Source: Flavobacteriaceae bacterium
GTDB lineage: Bacteria; Bacteroidota; Bacteroidia; Flavobacteriales; Flavobacteriaceae
Assembly: GCA_002728855.1 (NCBI GenBank)
Contig: PBWA01000011.1
Coordinates: forward strand, 23,579 to 64,057
Direction: 5' to 3'
DNA length: 40,479 bases
Shown here piece after piece: positions 10,211 to 20,869 of this stretch; within the stretch, counting starts at the first letter, position 1; each line of letters opens with the position of its first letter. A program made the translations under genes and the position numbers. The notes beneath the pieces are model-generated. The model worked only from the letters and a program-made list of their open reading frames with translations. It was not told the DNA's origin and ran no database searches.

Positions 10211-11009
10211 TATTTTCTAAATTTTTGATTTCCTCACTATTTATATTTTCAATGATATAAACGTATTTTTTTTGTGTTAGATTACTGAATAATTCTACAT
10301 CAATATCATAGAAATTTCCTGAGGGTGTATTCTTAAAACTAATAACTGTTCCAATAGGTATACCCTCTGGAAAATAGGAAGACATTCCCCCTGTAACTAT
10401 AGTATCTCCTATTGAAACAGGATTGATGGTTGCTATATCAACAAGTTTCATTTTATTCGGACTTTCTCCCTGCCAAAGTAAAGATCCAAAAGATAAATTT
10501 TTTTTGAATTTCATGTTTAATTTAATGTCCTTGTGCAAGATTGAAATTACACTTGAAAAATTTTCAGTTGTTTGATTTATAATTCCAATTAATCCATCAT
10601 CTGAAATCACTCCCATTTCCGCATAAATGCCATCTTTAAATCCTTTATCTATTATGAGATAATTTCTATTATTTGTAAAACTATTCTTTAGTATTTTAGC
10701 TCCAATAGTTTTAAATGGAAAATTAATTGTATTACTTGATTCTAATTCTTGATTGAGATAAATTAGTTCATAGATTTTTAGTTTTTCATTTTCAGTTTTT
10801 AAAATTTGATTTTTCTCAAAAAGATCAAAATAGTTGATGGTTTTGTTTTTAACTGAATGAATAGATCCAGATAGACTCAGGCTTATTTTATTGATAAATG
10901 ATTCATGAAAAAAACTCTTTTTTGATAAAAAGACAATAGAAAAAAAAAGCAGGGATATATAAATTAAGAAATTTTTATACCTCAGCAGTATATTGAAAAT
11001 CTGCTGCAT
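10203..11009 (-). CDS. mreC: Rod shape-determining protein MreC
   Basis: N-terminal TM, coiled coil, DKGFKDGIYAEMGVISDDGLIGIINQT; immediately downstream of mreB. Confidence 0.9.
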   Translation of the reverse strand: MQQIFNILLRYKNFLIYISLLFFSIVFLSKKSFFHESFINKISLSLSGSIHSVKNKTINYFDLFEKNQILKTENEKLKIYELIYLNQELESSNTINFPFKTIGAKILKNSFTNNRNYLIIDKGFKDGIYAEMGVISDDGLIGIINQTTENFSSVISILHKDIKLNMKFKKNLSFGSLLWQGESPNKMKLVDIATINPVSIGDTIVTGGMSSYFPEGIPIGTVISFKNTPSGNFYDIDVELFSNLTQKKYVYIIENINSEEIKNLENNE

Positions 11010-11015
11010 ACAAAT

Positions 11016-12035
11016 TTATTTTATTAGAATTGGCTTATATACGTCAAGATTTTTCAATGTTATTCCTGTTCCTCTTACTACAGCTTGAAGAGGATCTTCA
11101 GCTATGTAGACTGGTAAATCTGTTTTTCTTGACAAACGAACATCTAAGCCCCTTAATAAGGCACCCCCTCCAGCTAGATAAATTCCTGTGTTATATATAT
11201 CAGCTGCAAGTTCTGGAGGAGTTTGAGATAAAGCCTCCATGATTGCATCTTCTATTCTTATAATAGATTTATCAAGTGCTTTTGCTATTTCTGTATAACT
11301 AGTCATAACTTGTTTAGGTTTTCCGGTTACTAGATCTCTTCCTTGAACGGACATATCCTCAGGAGGGTTTTCTAAATCATCAATTACTGATCCAATTAAA
11401 ATTTTAATTTTTTCGGCTGTTCTGTCTCCGACATATAGATTATGTTTACTTCTCATGTAGTTAACAATATCGTTAGTAAAAACATCACCAGCAATTTTAA
11501 CAGACTTGTCACAAACAATACCGGAAAGAGCAATAACAGCAATTTCTGTGGTTCCTCCACCGATATCTACAATCATATTTCCTTTTGGTTGCATAATATC
11601 AATACCAATCCCAATAGCTGCAGCCATAGGCTCATGTATTAGATAAATTTCTTTTCCATTTACTCTTTCAGCAGATTCCTTAACAGCTCTCATTTCTACT
11701 TCTGTTATACCAGAGGGTATGCATATTACCATTTTTAGTGATGGGGTGAAAAACTTTTTTTTAAGGGATGGGATACTTTTAATAAGTGTATTGATCATTT
11801 GTTCAGAGGCATTAAAATCAGCAATTACACCATCTTTTAAAGGTCTTATTGTTTTTACATTTTCATGTGTCTTACCTTGCATCATATTTGCTTCTTCTCC
11901 GATAGCAATGATTTTATTTGTCCTTCTATCCAAAGCAACTATAGATGGGCTATCAACAACAATTTTATCATTGTGTATAATTAACGTATTTGCTGTTCCG
12001 AGATCTATTGCTATCTCCTCAGTTAAGAAACCCAT
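11016..12035 (-). CDS. mreB: Actin-like rod shape-determining protein MreB
   Basis: IAIDLGTANTLI, VICIPSGITEVEMRAVKESAE, MIVDIGGGTTEIAVI, YLAGGGALLRGLD. Confidence 0.97.
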   Translation of the reverse strand: MGFLTEEIAIDLGTANTLIIHNDKIVVDSPSIVALDRRTNKIIAIGEEANMMQGKTHENVKTIRPLKDGVIADFNASEQMINTLIKSIPSLKKKFFTPSLKMVICIPSGITEVEMRAVKESAERVNGKEIYLIHEPMAAAIGIGIDIMQPKGNMIVDIGGGTTEIAVIALSGIVCDKSVKIAGDVFTNDIVNYMRSKHNLYVGDRTAEKIKILIGSVIDDLENPPEDMSVQGRDLVTGKPKQVMTSYTEIAKALDKSIIRIEDAIMEALSQTPPELAADIYNTGIYLAGGGALLRGLDVRLSRKTDLPVYIAEDPLQAVVRGTGITLKNLDVYKPILIK

Positions 12036-12064
12036 GTTATACCTTTATAATTAAATCTTTTTTG

Positions 12065-12072
12065 CAAAGGTA
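12065..12072 (-). promoter_or_regulatory. Putative Bacteroidota -7 element TACCTTTG upstream of the mreB operon
   Basis: Plus strand CAAAGGTA, i.e. TAnnTTTG on the minus strand, about 30 bp upstream of the mreB start. No matching -33 TTG found. Confidence 0.5.
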
Positions 12073-12077
12073 TAAAA

Positions 12078-13583
12078 TTAATGTTTGAAATGACGTATTC
12101 CAGTGAATACCATTGATAAATTATTTTTATTACAATAATCTATTGATAAATGATCGTTTATTGATCCTCCAGGTTGTAGTATAGAATTTATACCTTCTTT
12201 TTGAGCTATTTCAACGCAATCAGGAAATGGAAAAAAAGCATCACTTATCATAACAGCATCTTTAAGATTGAAATTAAATTTTTTTGATTTTTCTATAGCA
12301 TGTCTAAGCGCATCAACTCTTGAGGTTTGACCAGTTCCAGACCCTAATAATTGTTTATTTTTAACTAAAACTATGGTATTTGATTTTGTATGCTTTGATA
12401 TTTTTGAACCAAATAATAGATCTTCTATTTGATTTTTGGAGGGTTTTAAATTAGTTACATAATCTAGATCTTCTATTGAATCAGTATGATTATCTCTGGT
12501 TTGCTGTATTGATCCATTTAAACAAGATCGAAATATTTTTTTTGGCAGGCTAAAGTTTTTTTTCAGTAATATTAAAACTCTATTTTTTTTAACTTCAAGT
12601 AATTTATTTTTAGCTTTCTCTGAAAAGGACGGAGCAATTAGTATTTCAAAAAAAAGAGAATTTATTTCATCAGCTGTTTCAAGATCAATTTCTGAATTTG
12701 AAATCAATATTCCACCAAATGCAGAAATAGGATCTCCAGCTAGAGAATCTATATATGCTTTCTTTGTGTTTGAACGTGTTGCAAAACCACAAGCATTTGT
12801 ATGTTTGAAAATTCCAAAACTTGATTTTTCATTTATGAATTCAGACATTAAATTTATAGCTGCATCAATGTCTAGTAAATTATTATATGACAAATCTTTT
12901 CCAGATATCTTGTCAATTACTTTTTTAATTGGACCGATAAATTCTCCTTTTTGATGAGGATTTTCTCCGTATCGTAGAGATAATTTATTATTTTCTTGAA
13001 AATAATTTAAAATGACTGAATCGTAATTAGAAGAAATTGCAAACGCTTTTAAAGAAAAATTCTTCCTTTCGTCGAGAAAAGTCTCTCCTTTATTTTTTTC
13101 AAGCAGAGTTAAAAAATCTGAATAATCTTGTTTGCTTGAAATACATAAAACATCTTTAAAGTTTTTAGCTGCAGCTCTTATAAGCGCAATTCCTCCTATA
13201 TCAATTTTTTCAATTATCTCATTCTCTTTTGCTCCCGAAAAAACAGTTTCTTCAAATGGATATAGATCAACTATAACAAGATCAATTTGAGGAATACCAA
13301 GCTTTTTTATTGTTGATTGGTCACCCGCTTCTTCTTGTCTATTGAGGATGCCTCCAAAAATTTTTGGATGAAGAGTTTTAACTCTTCCTCCAAGTATGGA
13401 AGGATATTCAGTAATACTTTCAACAGATGTTACAGTGCATCCTAATTTCTTTATATAGGCTTCCGTACCGCCTGTTGAATAAAACGAAACACCTAAACTT
13501 TCTAATTTTTTTATTATTGGCTCTAATCCAGTTTTATCAAATACGGAAATCAGTGCTGAAGAAATTTTTATTCTACCTTTCAT
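12078..13583 (-). CDS. purH: Bifunctional AICAR transformylase/IMP cyclohydrolase
   Basis: ALISVFDKTGLEPIIKKL, LGGRVKTLHPKIFGGIL, LRYGENPHQKG, KHTNACGFA, SDAFFPFPDCVEIA. Confidence 0.97.
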   Translation of the reverse strand: MKGRIKISSALISVFDKTGLEPIIKKLESLGVSFYSTGGTEAYIKKLGCTVTSVESITEYPSILGGRVKTLHPKIFGGILNRQEEAGDQSTIKKLGIPQIDLVIVDLYPFEETVFSGAKENEIIEKIDIGGIALIRAAAKNFKDVLCISSKQDYSDFLTLLEKNKGETFLDERKNFSLKAFAISSNYDSVILNYFQENNKLSLRYGENPHQKGEFIGPIKKVIDKISGKDLSYNNLLDIDAAINLMSEFINEKSSFGIFKHTNACGFATRSNTKKAYIDSLAGDPISAFGGILISNSEIDLETADEINSLFFEILIAPSFSEKAKNKLLEVKKNRVLILLKKNFSLPKKIFRSCLNGSIQQTRDNHTDSIEDLDYVTNLKPSKNQIEDLLFGSKISKHTKSNTIVLVKNKQLLGSGTGQTSRVDALRHAIEKSKKFNFNLKDAVMISDAFFPFPDCVEIAQKEGINSILQPGGSINDHLSIDYCNKNNLSMVFTGIRHFKH

Positions 13584-14080
13584 TTTTTAACTTTATTAAG
13601 TTCTTTGGAAACCATTTTAGAAATTTCTTCTAAAAATAACATATCTTCTTCTGTAAAAGCATTAAAAGTAAAAGAATCAACATCAATTTGCCCTATATTT
13701 AATTTATTGTAAAAAATTGGTACTACAATTTCTGACTTCACATTTACATTACAGGAAATATAGTTTTCATGTATACTAACATCTGGGATTATAGATGATT
13801 TATTTTTTATTGCTACCTCACCACATACTCCTTTTCCAAATGGAATGACTTTATGATCTGTTGGAGATCCCGCAAAAGCATTTAATTCTAGGGTTTTATT
13901 TTCAAAATTTGAAAAGTAAAACCCAACCCAGTCATAATAACTAATTTTTTGATGAAAAAGATTACATAAATCGATCAATTTTTTTTCAAAATTTTGTTCC
14001 GGGTTTGATAAAATTTTAGCTGATTTTTGAATCAATTTTGTAAGTAAATTCACCTTGATGCTTTTAAACAAAAATATCAA
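13580..14080 (-). CDS. GAF-domain protein, likely free methionine-(R)-sulfoxide reductase family
   Basis: YYDWVGFYF, PFGKGVCGEVA and HENYISCNVNVKSEIVVPI contain the Cys positions typical of fRMsr/YebR-like GAF proteins. Confidence 0.8.
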   Translation of the reverse strand: MIFLFKSIKVNLLTKLIQKSAKILSNPEQNFEKKLIDLCNLFHQKISYYDWVGFYFSNFENKTLELNAFAGSPTDHKVIPFGKGVCGEVAIKNKSSIIPDVSIHENYISCNVNVKSEIVVPIFYNKLNIGQIDVDSFTFNAFTEEDMLFLEEISKMVSKELNKVKK

Positions 14081-14127
14081 AAAAACCTAATGCTTGTTTT
14101 TTTTATATAAATCCATAAAAAATAAGT

Positions 14128-14135
14128 TAAATTTG
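14128..14135 (+). promoter_or_regulatory. Putative -7 element TAAATTTG just upstream of the HYC_CC_PP-like gene
   Basis: TAnnTTTG match ending 7 nt before the ATG at 14143. Confidence 0.4.
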
Positions 14136-14142
14136 CATAATA

Positions 14143-14553
14143 ATGTTTAAGAAAATTAGCATTTCGTTATTGTGTATAGTTTTTCTGGCCTCTAATGTTG
14201 GATTTGCTTTTAATGTTCATATTTGCGGTGGTTTGGTAACTGAAATATCAGCTATTTGGAATAAAGCTGGTTGTGATATGCCTGATGATCATAAAAATGA
14301 TTTTCAAAAAAAATCTAAAAATTTCAAAATCAAAGATTGCTGTAGTGATAAGATCCTTATTATTCAAAAGAGTGATCCAGAGATTATATCCGTAAAACAA
14401 ATAAATAACTTATCGGATGATTTTTCCATCTTCTTAAACAATACTTTTTTTATTGGTGATACATTTTTTGTCAATTTGAATTTGAAAAAAATAAAGTATC
14501 CACCCCCAGTAAAACTTTTTTTACTTTTTAGTTCATTTATCTTTTATGGTTGA
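14143..14553 (+). CDS. Secreted HYC_CC_PP-like family protein (putative metal-associated)
   Basis: Signal peptide; ordered motifs HIC (variant of HYC), KDCCSDK and KYPPPVKLFL; followed by a TonB receptor and an HMA protein. Confidence 0.7.
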   Translation: MFKKISISLLCIVFLASNVGFAFNVHICGGLVTEISAIWNKAGCDMPDDHKNDFQKKSKNFKIKDCCSDKILIIQKSDPEIISVKQINNLSDDFSIFLNNTFFIGDTFFVNLNLKKIKYPPPVKLFLLFSSFIFYG

Positions 14554-14610
14554 TTAAATAGTTTTTGACTACCAGAATTATTGACTATTAACTTAAAAGA
14601 TGTTTTACAT

Positions 14611-16836
14611 ATGAAAAAATTTATTCTAATCACATTATCAATACTTACAGTTTCATTCATTAATGCTCAGAAGACTGTAAGTGGGACTATTTTATACAAA
14701 CTCAATGAGGATGATTATCCTCTAGAAGGAGCTAGTATTTATTGGCTAAATACTGATAAAGGAACTATCACTAATTTTTCTGGCGATTTTACAATAGAAA
14801 AGAGTGAGGAATCAGATTTATTAGTGATTAGTTATATCGGTTTTTTATCAGACACTTTGAAGCTAAAATCTAGTTCAATTGTTCATTTTTTAAAACCAGA
14901 TGAAAACAATTCTCTTGATGAGGTTACAGTTCAGAAAAAAAGAAAAACGATACAAAAATCTTATTTGGCAGCCCAAAATATAATTAAAGTTTCTAGCGAA
15001 GAACTTTTGAAAGCTGCATGCTGTAATTTATCAGAAAGTTTTGAAACTAATCCTACAATAGATGTAAATTTTTCAGATGCTTTAACGGGAACTAAGCAAA
15101 TTAAAATGTTAGGCCTTGAAAGTCCCTACATGATGATTTCTGAGGAAAATATTCCAATGATTAGAGGCGCCTCACAAGCATATGGACTTACTTTTATTCC
15201 TGGGACATGGATTGAAAGTATTCAAATTACTAAAGGCGCAGGGAGTATCGTTAATGGATTTGAAAGTATTTCAGGACAGATAAATACTGAGCTAAAAAAA
15301 CCTTTTACTGATTTACCATTGTTTATTAATCTCTTTGGTTCACAAATGGGACGTTTGGAAGCCAATGTCCATATCAACAGAAAACTATCTAATCGTCTAA
15401 GCACTGGTGCATACATTCATTTAAATAACAACGATGAAAGAATGGATCAAAATCAAGATTCTTTTTTAGATCGCCCCCTATCTAATCAAATCAATATTAT
15501 GAACAGATGGCAATATACAAATTTAGAAAAAGGATTAGTAAGTTTTTTTACCTGGAGGTATATGCAAGATCAAAAACAAATGGGTGTTCTAGATTTTGAT
15601 CCATTAACGCATGCAGGATTAAATATTTTTTGGGGCAGTGAAATAAAGACTAATCGATTAGATCTTTCTTTTAAGACAGGTTATGTTTTCCCTGAGACCC
15701 CCTATCAATCTTTTGGATTTCAATCAGCTTTTAGCACTCATGATCAGGATTCCTATTATGGACTTAGAATATATGATATATATCATGAGAGTTTATATAA
15801 CAATCTAATATTTAATTCAATTATTGGTAATACGATAAATAAATTTAAGGTTGGAGTGAACTTTAGTTATGATCGATATATCGAAACGGTCGATAATTTT
15901 AATTATAATAGAATAGATAAATCAATTGGAACTTTTTTTGAATATGTATATAATAATGATTCTGATATTAGTTTTTCAGGAGGTATCCGGTTTGATAATC
16001 ATAACCGAATAGGAAACTTTATAACTCCAAGAATTCATTTTAGATATACACCAAAAGAAAATTTTGTTTTAAGAATATCTTCAGGTTCAGGGAGAAAAAT
16101 TTCAAATATTTTTGCTGAGAATCAAAAAATGTTTGGGACAAACCGTACTATAAATATTATTCAAAAAGAATTTGGAGTTTATGGATTAGATCCTGAAGTT
16201 GCATGGAATTATGGTCTTAGTATTATTCGAAGCTATAGATTTTTAGGTGGGGATCTTGAACTAGTTGCTGATTACTATATAACAGATTTTAAAAATCAAA
16301 TTATTGTAGACTGGGAAGAATCCAATAAAATTTCTTTCTACAATTTGGATGGTAAAAGTATTTCAAAAAGTTTACAGTTAGGGATGGATTTCAGCTACAG
16401 AGAATTTCTTACACTCTCTGCAGCGTATAAGAATTATATAATAAGGAGTAATTATAACTCAGGGTATTTATATAAACCTTTACAGCCAAGAAATATTGTA
16501 TTTATTAATGCAGGGTTGGAATCTTCTATCAAAAACAAAAGTCAGTGGAAGTGGGATTTAACCATTAATTTAATTGGAGATCAAAGATTAGTTGAAACCA
16601 TTAGAGATTATGAAAATAAAACTTCACCAAAGTATAATCTAATAAATTCTCAAATCACTAGGGTTTTTTCAAATAAATTTGAAATTTATTTAGGGGCAGA
16701 GAATATTGGTAACTATAAGCAGATAAATCCTATAATTTCAAGTGAAAATCCATTTAGTCCAAATTTTGATTCGGCTCAAATATACGCTCCTATATTTGGT
16801 CGAATGATTTATTCAGGATTAAGATTAAAATTATAA
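14611..16836 (+). CDS. TonB-dependent outer-membrane receptor with N-terminal carboxypeptidase-regulatory-like domain
   Basis: Signal peptide MKKFILITLSILTVSFINAQ; CarboxypepD_reg-like segment; plug with ESIQITKGAGSIVNGFESISGQINTELKKP; C-terminal beta-barrel ending in aromatic/Leu residues. Plug carries AACCNLSESF. Confidence 0.9.
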   Translation: MKKFILITLSILTVSFINAQKTVSGTILYKLNEDDYPLEGASIYWLNTDKGTITNFSGDFTIEKSEESDLLVISYIGFLSDTLKLKSSSIVHFLKPDENNSLDEVTVQKKRKTIQKSYLAAQNIIKVSSEELLKAACCNLSESFETNPTIDVNFSDALTGTKQIKMLGLESPYMMISEENIPMIRGASQAYGLTFIPGTWIESIQITKGAGSIVNGFESISGQINTELKKPFTDLPLFINLFGSQMGRLEANVHINRKLSNRLSTGAYIHLNNNDERMDQNQDSFLDRPLSNQINIMNRWQYTNLEKGLVSFFTWRYMQDQKQMGVLDFDPLTHAGLNIFWGSEIKTNRLDLSFKTGYVFPETPYQSFGFQSAFSTHDQDSYYGLRIYDIYHESLYNNLIFNSIIGNTINKFKVGVNFSYDRYIETVDNFNYNRIDKSIGTFFEYVYNNDSDISFSGGIRFDNHNRIGNFITPRIHFRYTPKENFVLRISSGSGRKISNIFAENQKMFGTNRTINIIQKEFGVYGLDPEVAWNYGLSIIRSYRFLGGDLELVADYYITDFKNQIIVDWEESNKISFYNLDGKSISKSLQLGMDFSYREFLTLSAAYKNYIIRSNYNSGYLYKPLQPRNIVFINAGLESSIKNKSQWKWDLTINLIGDQRLVETIRDYENKTSPKYNLINSQITRVFSNKFEIYLGAENIGNYKQINPIISSENPFSPNFDSAQIYAPIFGRMIYSGLRLKL

Positions 16837-16854
16837 TTTTGTAGAAAATATTTT

Positions 16855-17238
16855 ATGATTATGAAAAAACTATTATTGCTTATGACATTAATTTTATTTA
16901 TTTCCTTTTCAAAGTCTGATTCCATTTCTTTAGCTGAAGATGACTTGAGTCAAGTCCAAAAGACTGAAAGAACAAGTTTTGTCGTAAAAGGAAATTGTAA
17001 AATGTGTAAAAAAAGAATTGAAAAAGCCGCTCTTTCTTTAAAGGGAGTAAAAATGGCTACTTGGGATATTCCTTCAAATATGATTGATGTAATCTATGAT
17101 AACAAAAAACTTGAATTAAATGATATTCACAATAAAATTGCAAGTGTAGGGCATGACACTGATGAAGCAAAAGCTTCAGAAGATGTTTATGATGAGCTTC
17201 CAATGTGTTGTCAATACAGAAATGGATCTCCCCATTAA
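16855..17238 (+). CDS. Secreted heavy-metal-associated (HMA) domain protein
   Basis: Signal peptide; HMA-type VKGNCKMCKKRIEKAALSLKGV with CxxC; C-terminal LPMCCQYR. Confidence 0.88.
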   Translation: MIMKKLLLLMTLILFISFSKSDSISLAEDDLSQVQKTERTSFVVKGNCKMCKKRIEKAALSLKGVKMATWDIPSNMIDVIYDNKKLELNDIHNKIASVGHDTDEAKASEDVYDELPMCCQYRNGSPH

Positions 17239-17255
17239 ATACTTAACTATTTTTC

Positions 17256-17287
17256 AAAAAAAAACCTGTCAGCTGACAGGTTTTTTT
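17256..17287. terminator. Bidirectional Rho-independent terminator between the HMA gene and groEL
   Basis: AAAAAAAAACCTGTCAGCTGACAGGTTTTTTT: perfect palindrome with A tract and T tract, between convergent genes. Confidence 0.93.
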
Positions 17288-17300
17288 ATTAATTATTTGA

Positions 17301-19234
<1,934 letters not shown>

Positions 19235-19258
19235 ATTATAAATTTTTATTTTTTAATT

Positions 19259-19274
19259 TTCATAAATCGTGCCA
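19259..19274 (-). promoter_or_regulatory. Candidate sigma54-type promoter upstream of groES (TGGCACG-ATTT-ATGAA)
   Basis: Minus-strand reading of 19274-19259: perfect -24 block TGGCACG, degenerate -12 block (ATGAA versus TTGCA). Confidence 0.4.
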
Positions 19275-19316
19275 TTTCAATTTTTTGTTTGATTCTCTCA
19301 ACAAATTAGATTTAAA

Positions 19317-19331
19317 ATGACACTGTGTCAT
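19317..19331. promoter_or_regulatory. Perfect 7-bp dyad ATGACAC-T-GTGTCAT between secG and groES (operator or weak terminator)
   Basis: Direct reading; 4 nt beyond the secG stop and upstream of groES. Confidence 0.35.
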
Positions 19332-19335
19332 GATT

Positions 19336-19683
19336 TTATTGATCAATAGTTTCCTCAGGAATCTCAGGAAGCACTTCAGGAATACCCTCTAGGGTGCTTT
19401 CTTCGATATTACTTTCGTTTATGAGGCGAGATTCTAGTCCTTGAGAATTTTGGTTTAGCGATAAGTTGGAAAGTAGAATAAGTACTAACAAAAAAGTCGC
19501 TAGTATCCATGTGCTTTTATCAAGGAAATCAGATGTTTTTTGGACTCCTCCCATTTGTTGAGTACTGCCCCCAAATGAGGATGATAAACCTCCTCCTTTC
19601 GGATTTTGAACCATTACTACCAAAACAAGAAGAAAACAAACAAGAATAATTAAACCAACAAAAATTGTAAAACTTGTATTCAT
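19336..19683 (-). CDS. secG: Preprotein translocase subunit SecG
   Basis: VMVQNPKGGGLSSSFGGSTQQMGGVQKTSDFLDKSTW. Confidence 0.95.
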   Translation of the reverse strand: MNTSFTIFVGLIILVCFLLVLVVMVQNPKGGGLSSSFGGSTQQMGGVQKTSDFLDKSTWILATFLLVLILLSNLSLNQNSQGLESRLINESNIEESTLEGIPEVLPEIPEETIDQ

Positions 19684-19691
19684 AACATCTA

Positions 19692-20342
19692 CTATTTATC
19701 TTGAATCTCTTTGATTTTATTTATTTGGACTGCAAAGAAAGCATTTTTTTCTGGATATTTCAAACTCAAAATCCTATATGCTTTTAATGCTTTACCATAT
19801 TTTTTTTGTTTTAAAAAGACTTTTGCCAGAGTTTCAGTCATTAATTCCTCAGGAGAAAAAGCATTTTCAAGTTCTATATCTGTTATTTCTTGATTTTTAT
19901 CAACTTTTGATATTGACGGATTTTTATCTATGAAATCATCAATTAATTTAATTTTATTTCCTAGAGGTATTTTTGCATCTATCCCTGAATTTGATTTTCC
20001 TTCACTGTATTTAATCCAGTCTATGAAGGTAAGTTTTAGCTCACTCTCATCTATTTCATTTCCTGTTGATGTTAATTGATCGGTTCTAATATCAAATCTG
20101 AAATTATCAATAAATTCTTTTAAAATTTTTCTATCGTTAGTTAAAAGAGCTGTTTTACTTAAAACTTTTTCATAATCATGATGATTTGTTTTTTTTAGAA
20201 GCTTTGAATAATAGATTAAAGGAGTTTGAAAATATGGGTAGTCATTAATGATTTTTTCTAATGTGTTTTTATGATCATCATTTTTAGGATCTAATTTGTC
20301 AATAAGTTTAGAAAAATCCTGTGCCGTTTTAACCTCTACCAT
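19692..20342 (-). CDS. Hypothetical TPR-like protein in the lptE-secG interval
   Basis: C-terminal LAKVFLKQKKYGKALKAYRILSLKYPEKNAFFAVQINKI resembles a TPR repeat; genes abut on both sides. Confidence 0.7.
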   Translation of the reverse strand: MVEVKTAQDFSKLIDKLDPKNDDHKNTLEKIINDYPYFQTPLIYYSKLLKKTNHHDYEKVLSKTALLTNDRKILKEFIDNFRFDIRTDQLTSTGNEIDESELKLTFIDWIKYSEGKSNSGIDAKIPLGNKIKLIDDFIDKNPSISKVDKNQEITDIELENAFSPEELMTETLAKVFLKQKKYGKALKAYRILSLKYPEKNAFFAVQINKIKEIQDK

Positions 20343-20869
20343 TTTGCTAATGTTTGATTAAAAATATCTTGAGTTAATCGCTCAAATATTTCTTTAAGAG
20401 CATCATCCTTAACATCATAAACTTGTAATTCGCCAGGAAAGTCAAAATAAAAAGAAAATTGTCTCTCAAAATTATCATCTTCATTTTTCGTATTTATGTA
20501 GCGGATATTAACACTCATAGTAAGTCGATTTTGAGCAGCAGTTAATTCAGCAGTTGAGGCCATTGGAGTTACACCATATTCAGTTATTTCTCCCTCATAT
20601 CTGAGATCTCCATCTTCATTAACGAGATTTAAGTTACTTTGATTTAAGATGTAATCTTGCAAAGCTACAGTAAATTCTCTGTCAAGACCAGGTTCAACTG
20701 TTGATCCAGGTCTATTTCCTGCCATATTTTGAAAGTAGTTGACTTGAAACGTTTCTGCTCCTAAAGGGATTGATGAGCCAGTAAAAGAATAAATTCCACA
20801 GCCCATAAAAAATGTTGTGTAAAAAACAATTAACATTTGCGAAAAAACTTTTTTAATCATCACTTCCAC
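20336..20869 (-). CDS. lptE: LPS-assembly lipoprotein LptE
   Basis: Lipobox FFMGC, then IYSFTGSSIPLGAETFQVNYFQNMA..., Bacteroidota LptE-like; sits between the sigma54 activator and the TPR protein/secG. Confidence 0.85.
   Translation of the reverse strand: MEVMIKKVFSQMLIVFYTTFFMGCGIYSFTGSSIPLGAETFQVNYFQNMAGNRPGSTVEPGLDREFTVALQDYILNQSNLNLVNEDGDLRYEGEITEYGVTPMASTAELTAAQNRLTMSVNIRYINTKNEDDNFERQFSFYFDFPGELQVYDVKDDALKEIFERLTQDIFNQTLAKW

Noticed and set aside
11719-12054. 111-aa + strand ORF inside mreB
   Set aside because: Antisense shadow of mreB; mreB frame has strong family motifs throughout.
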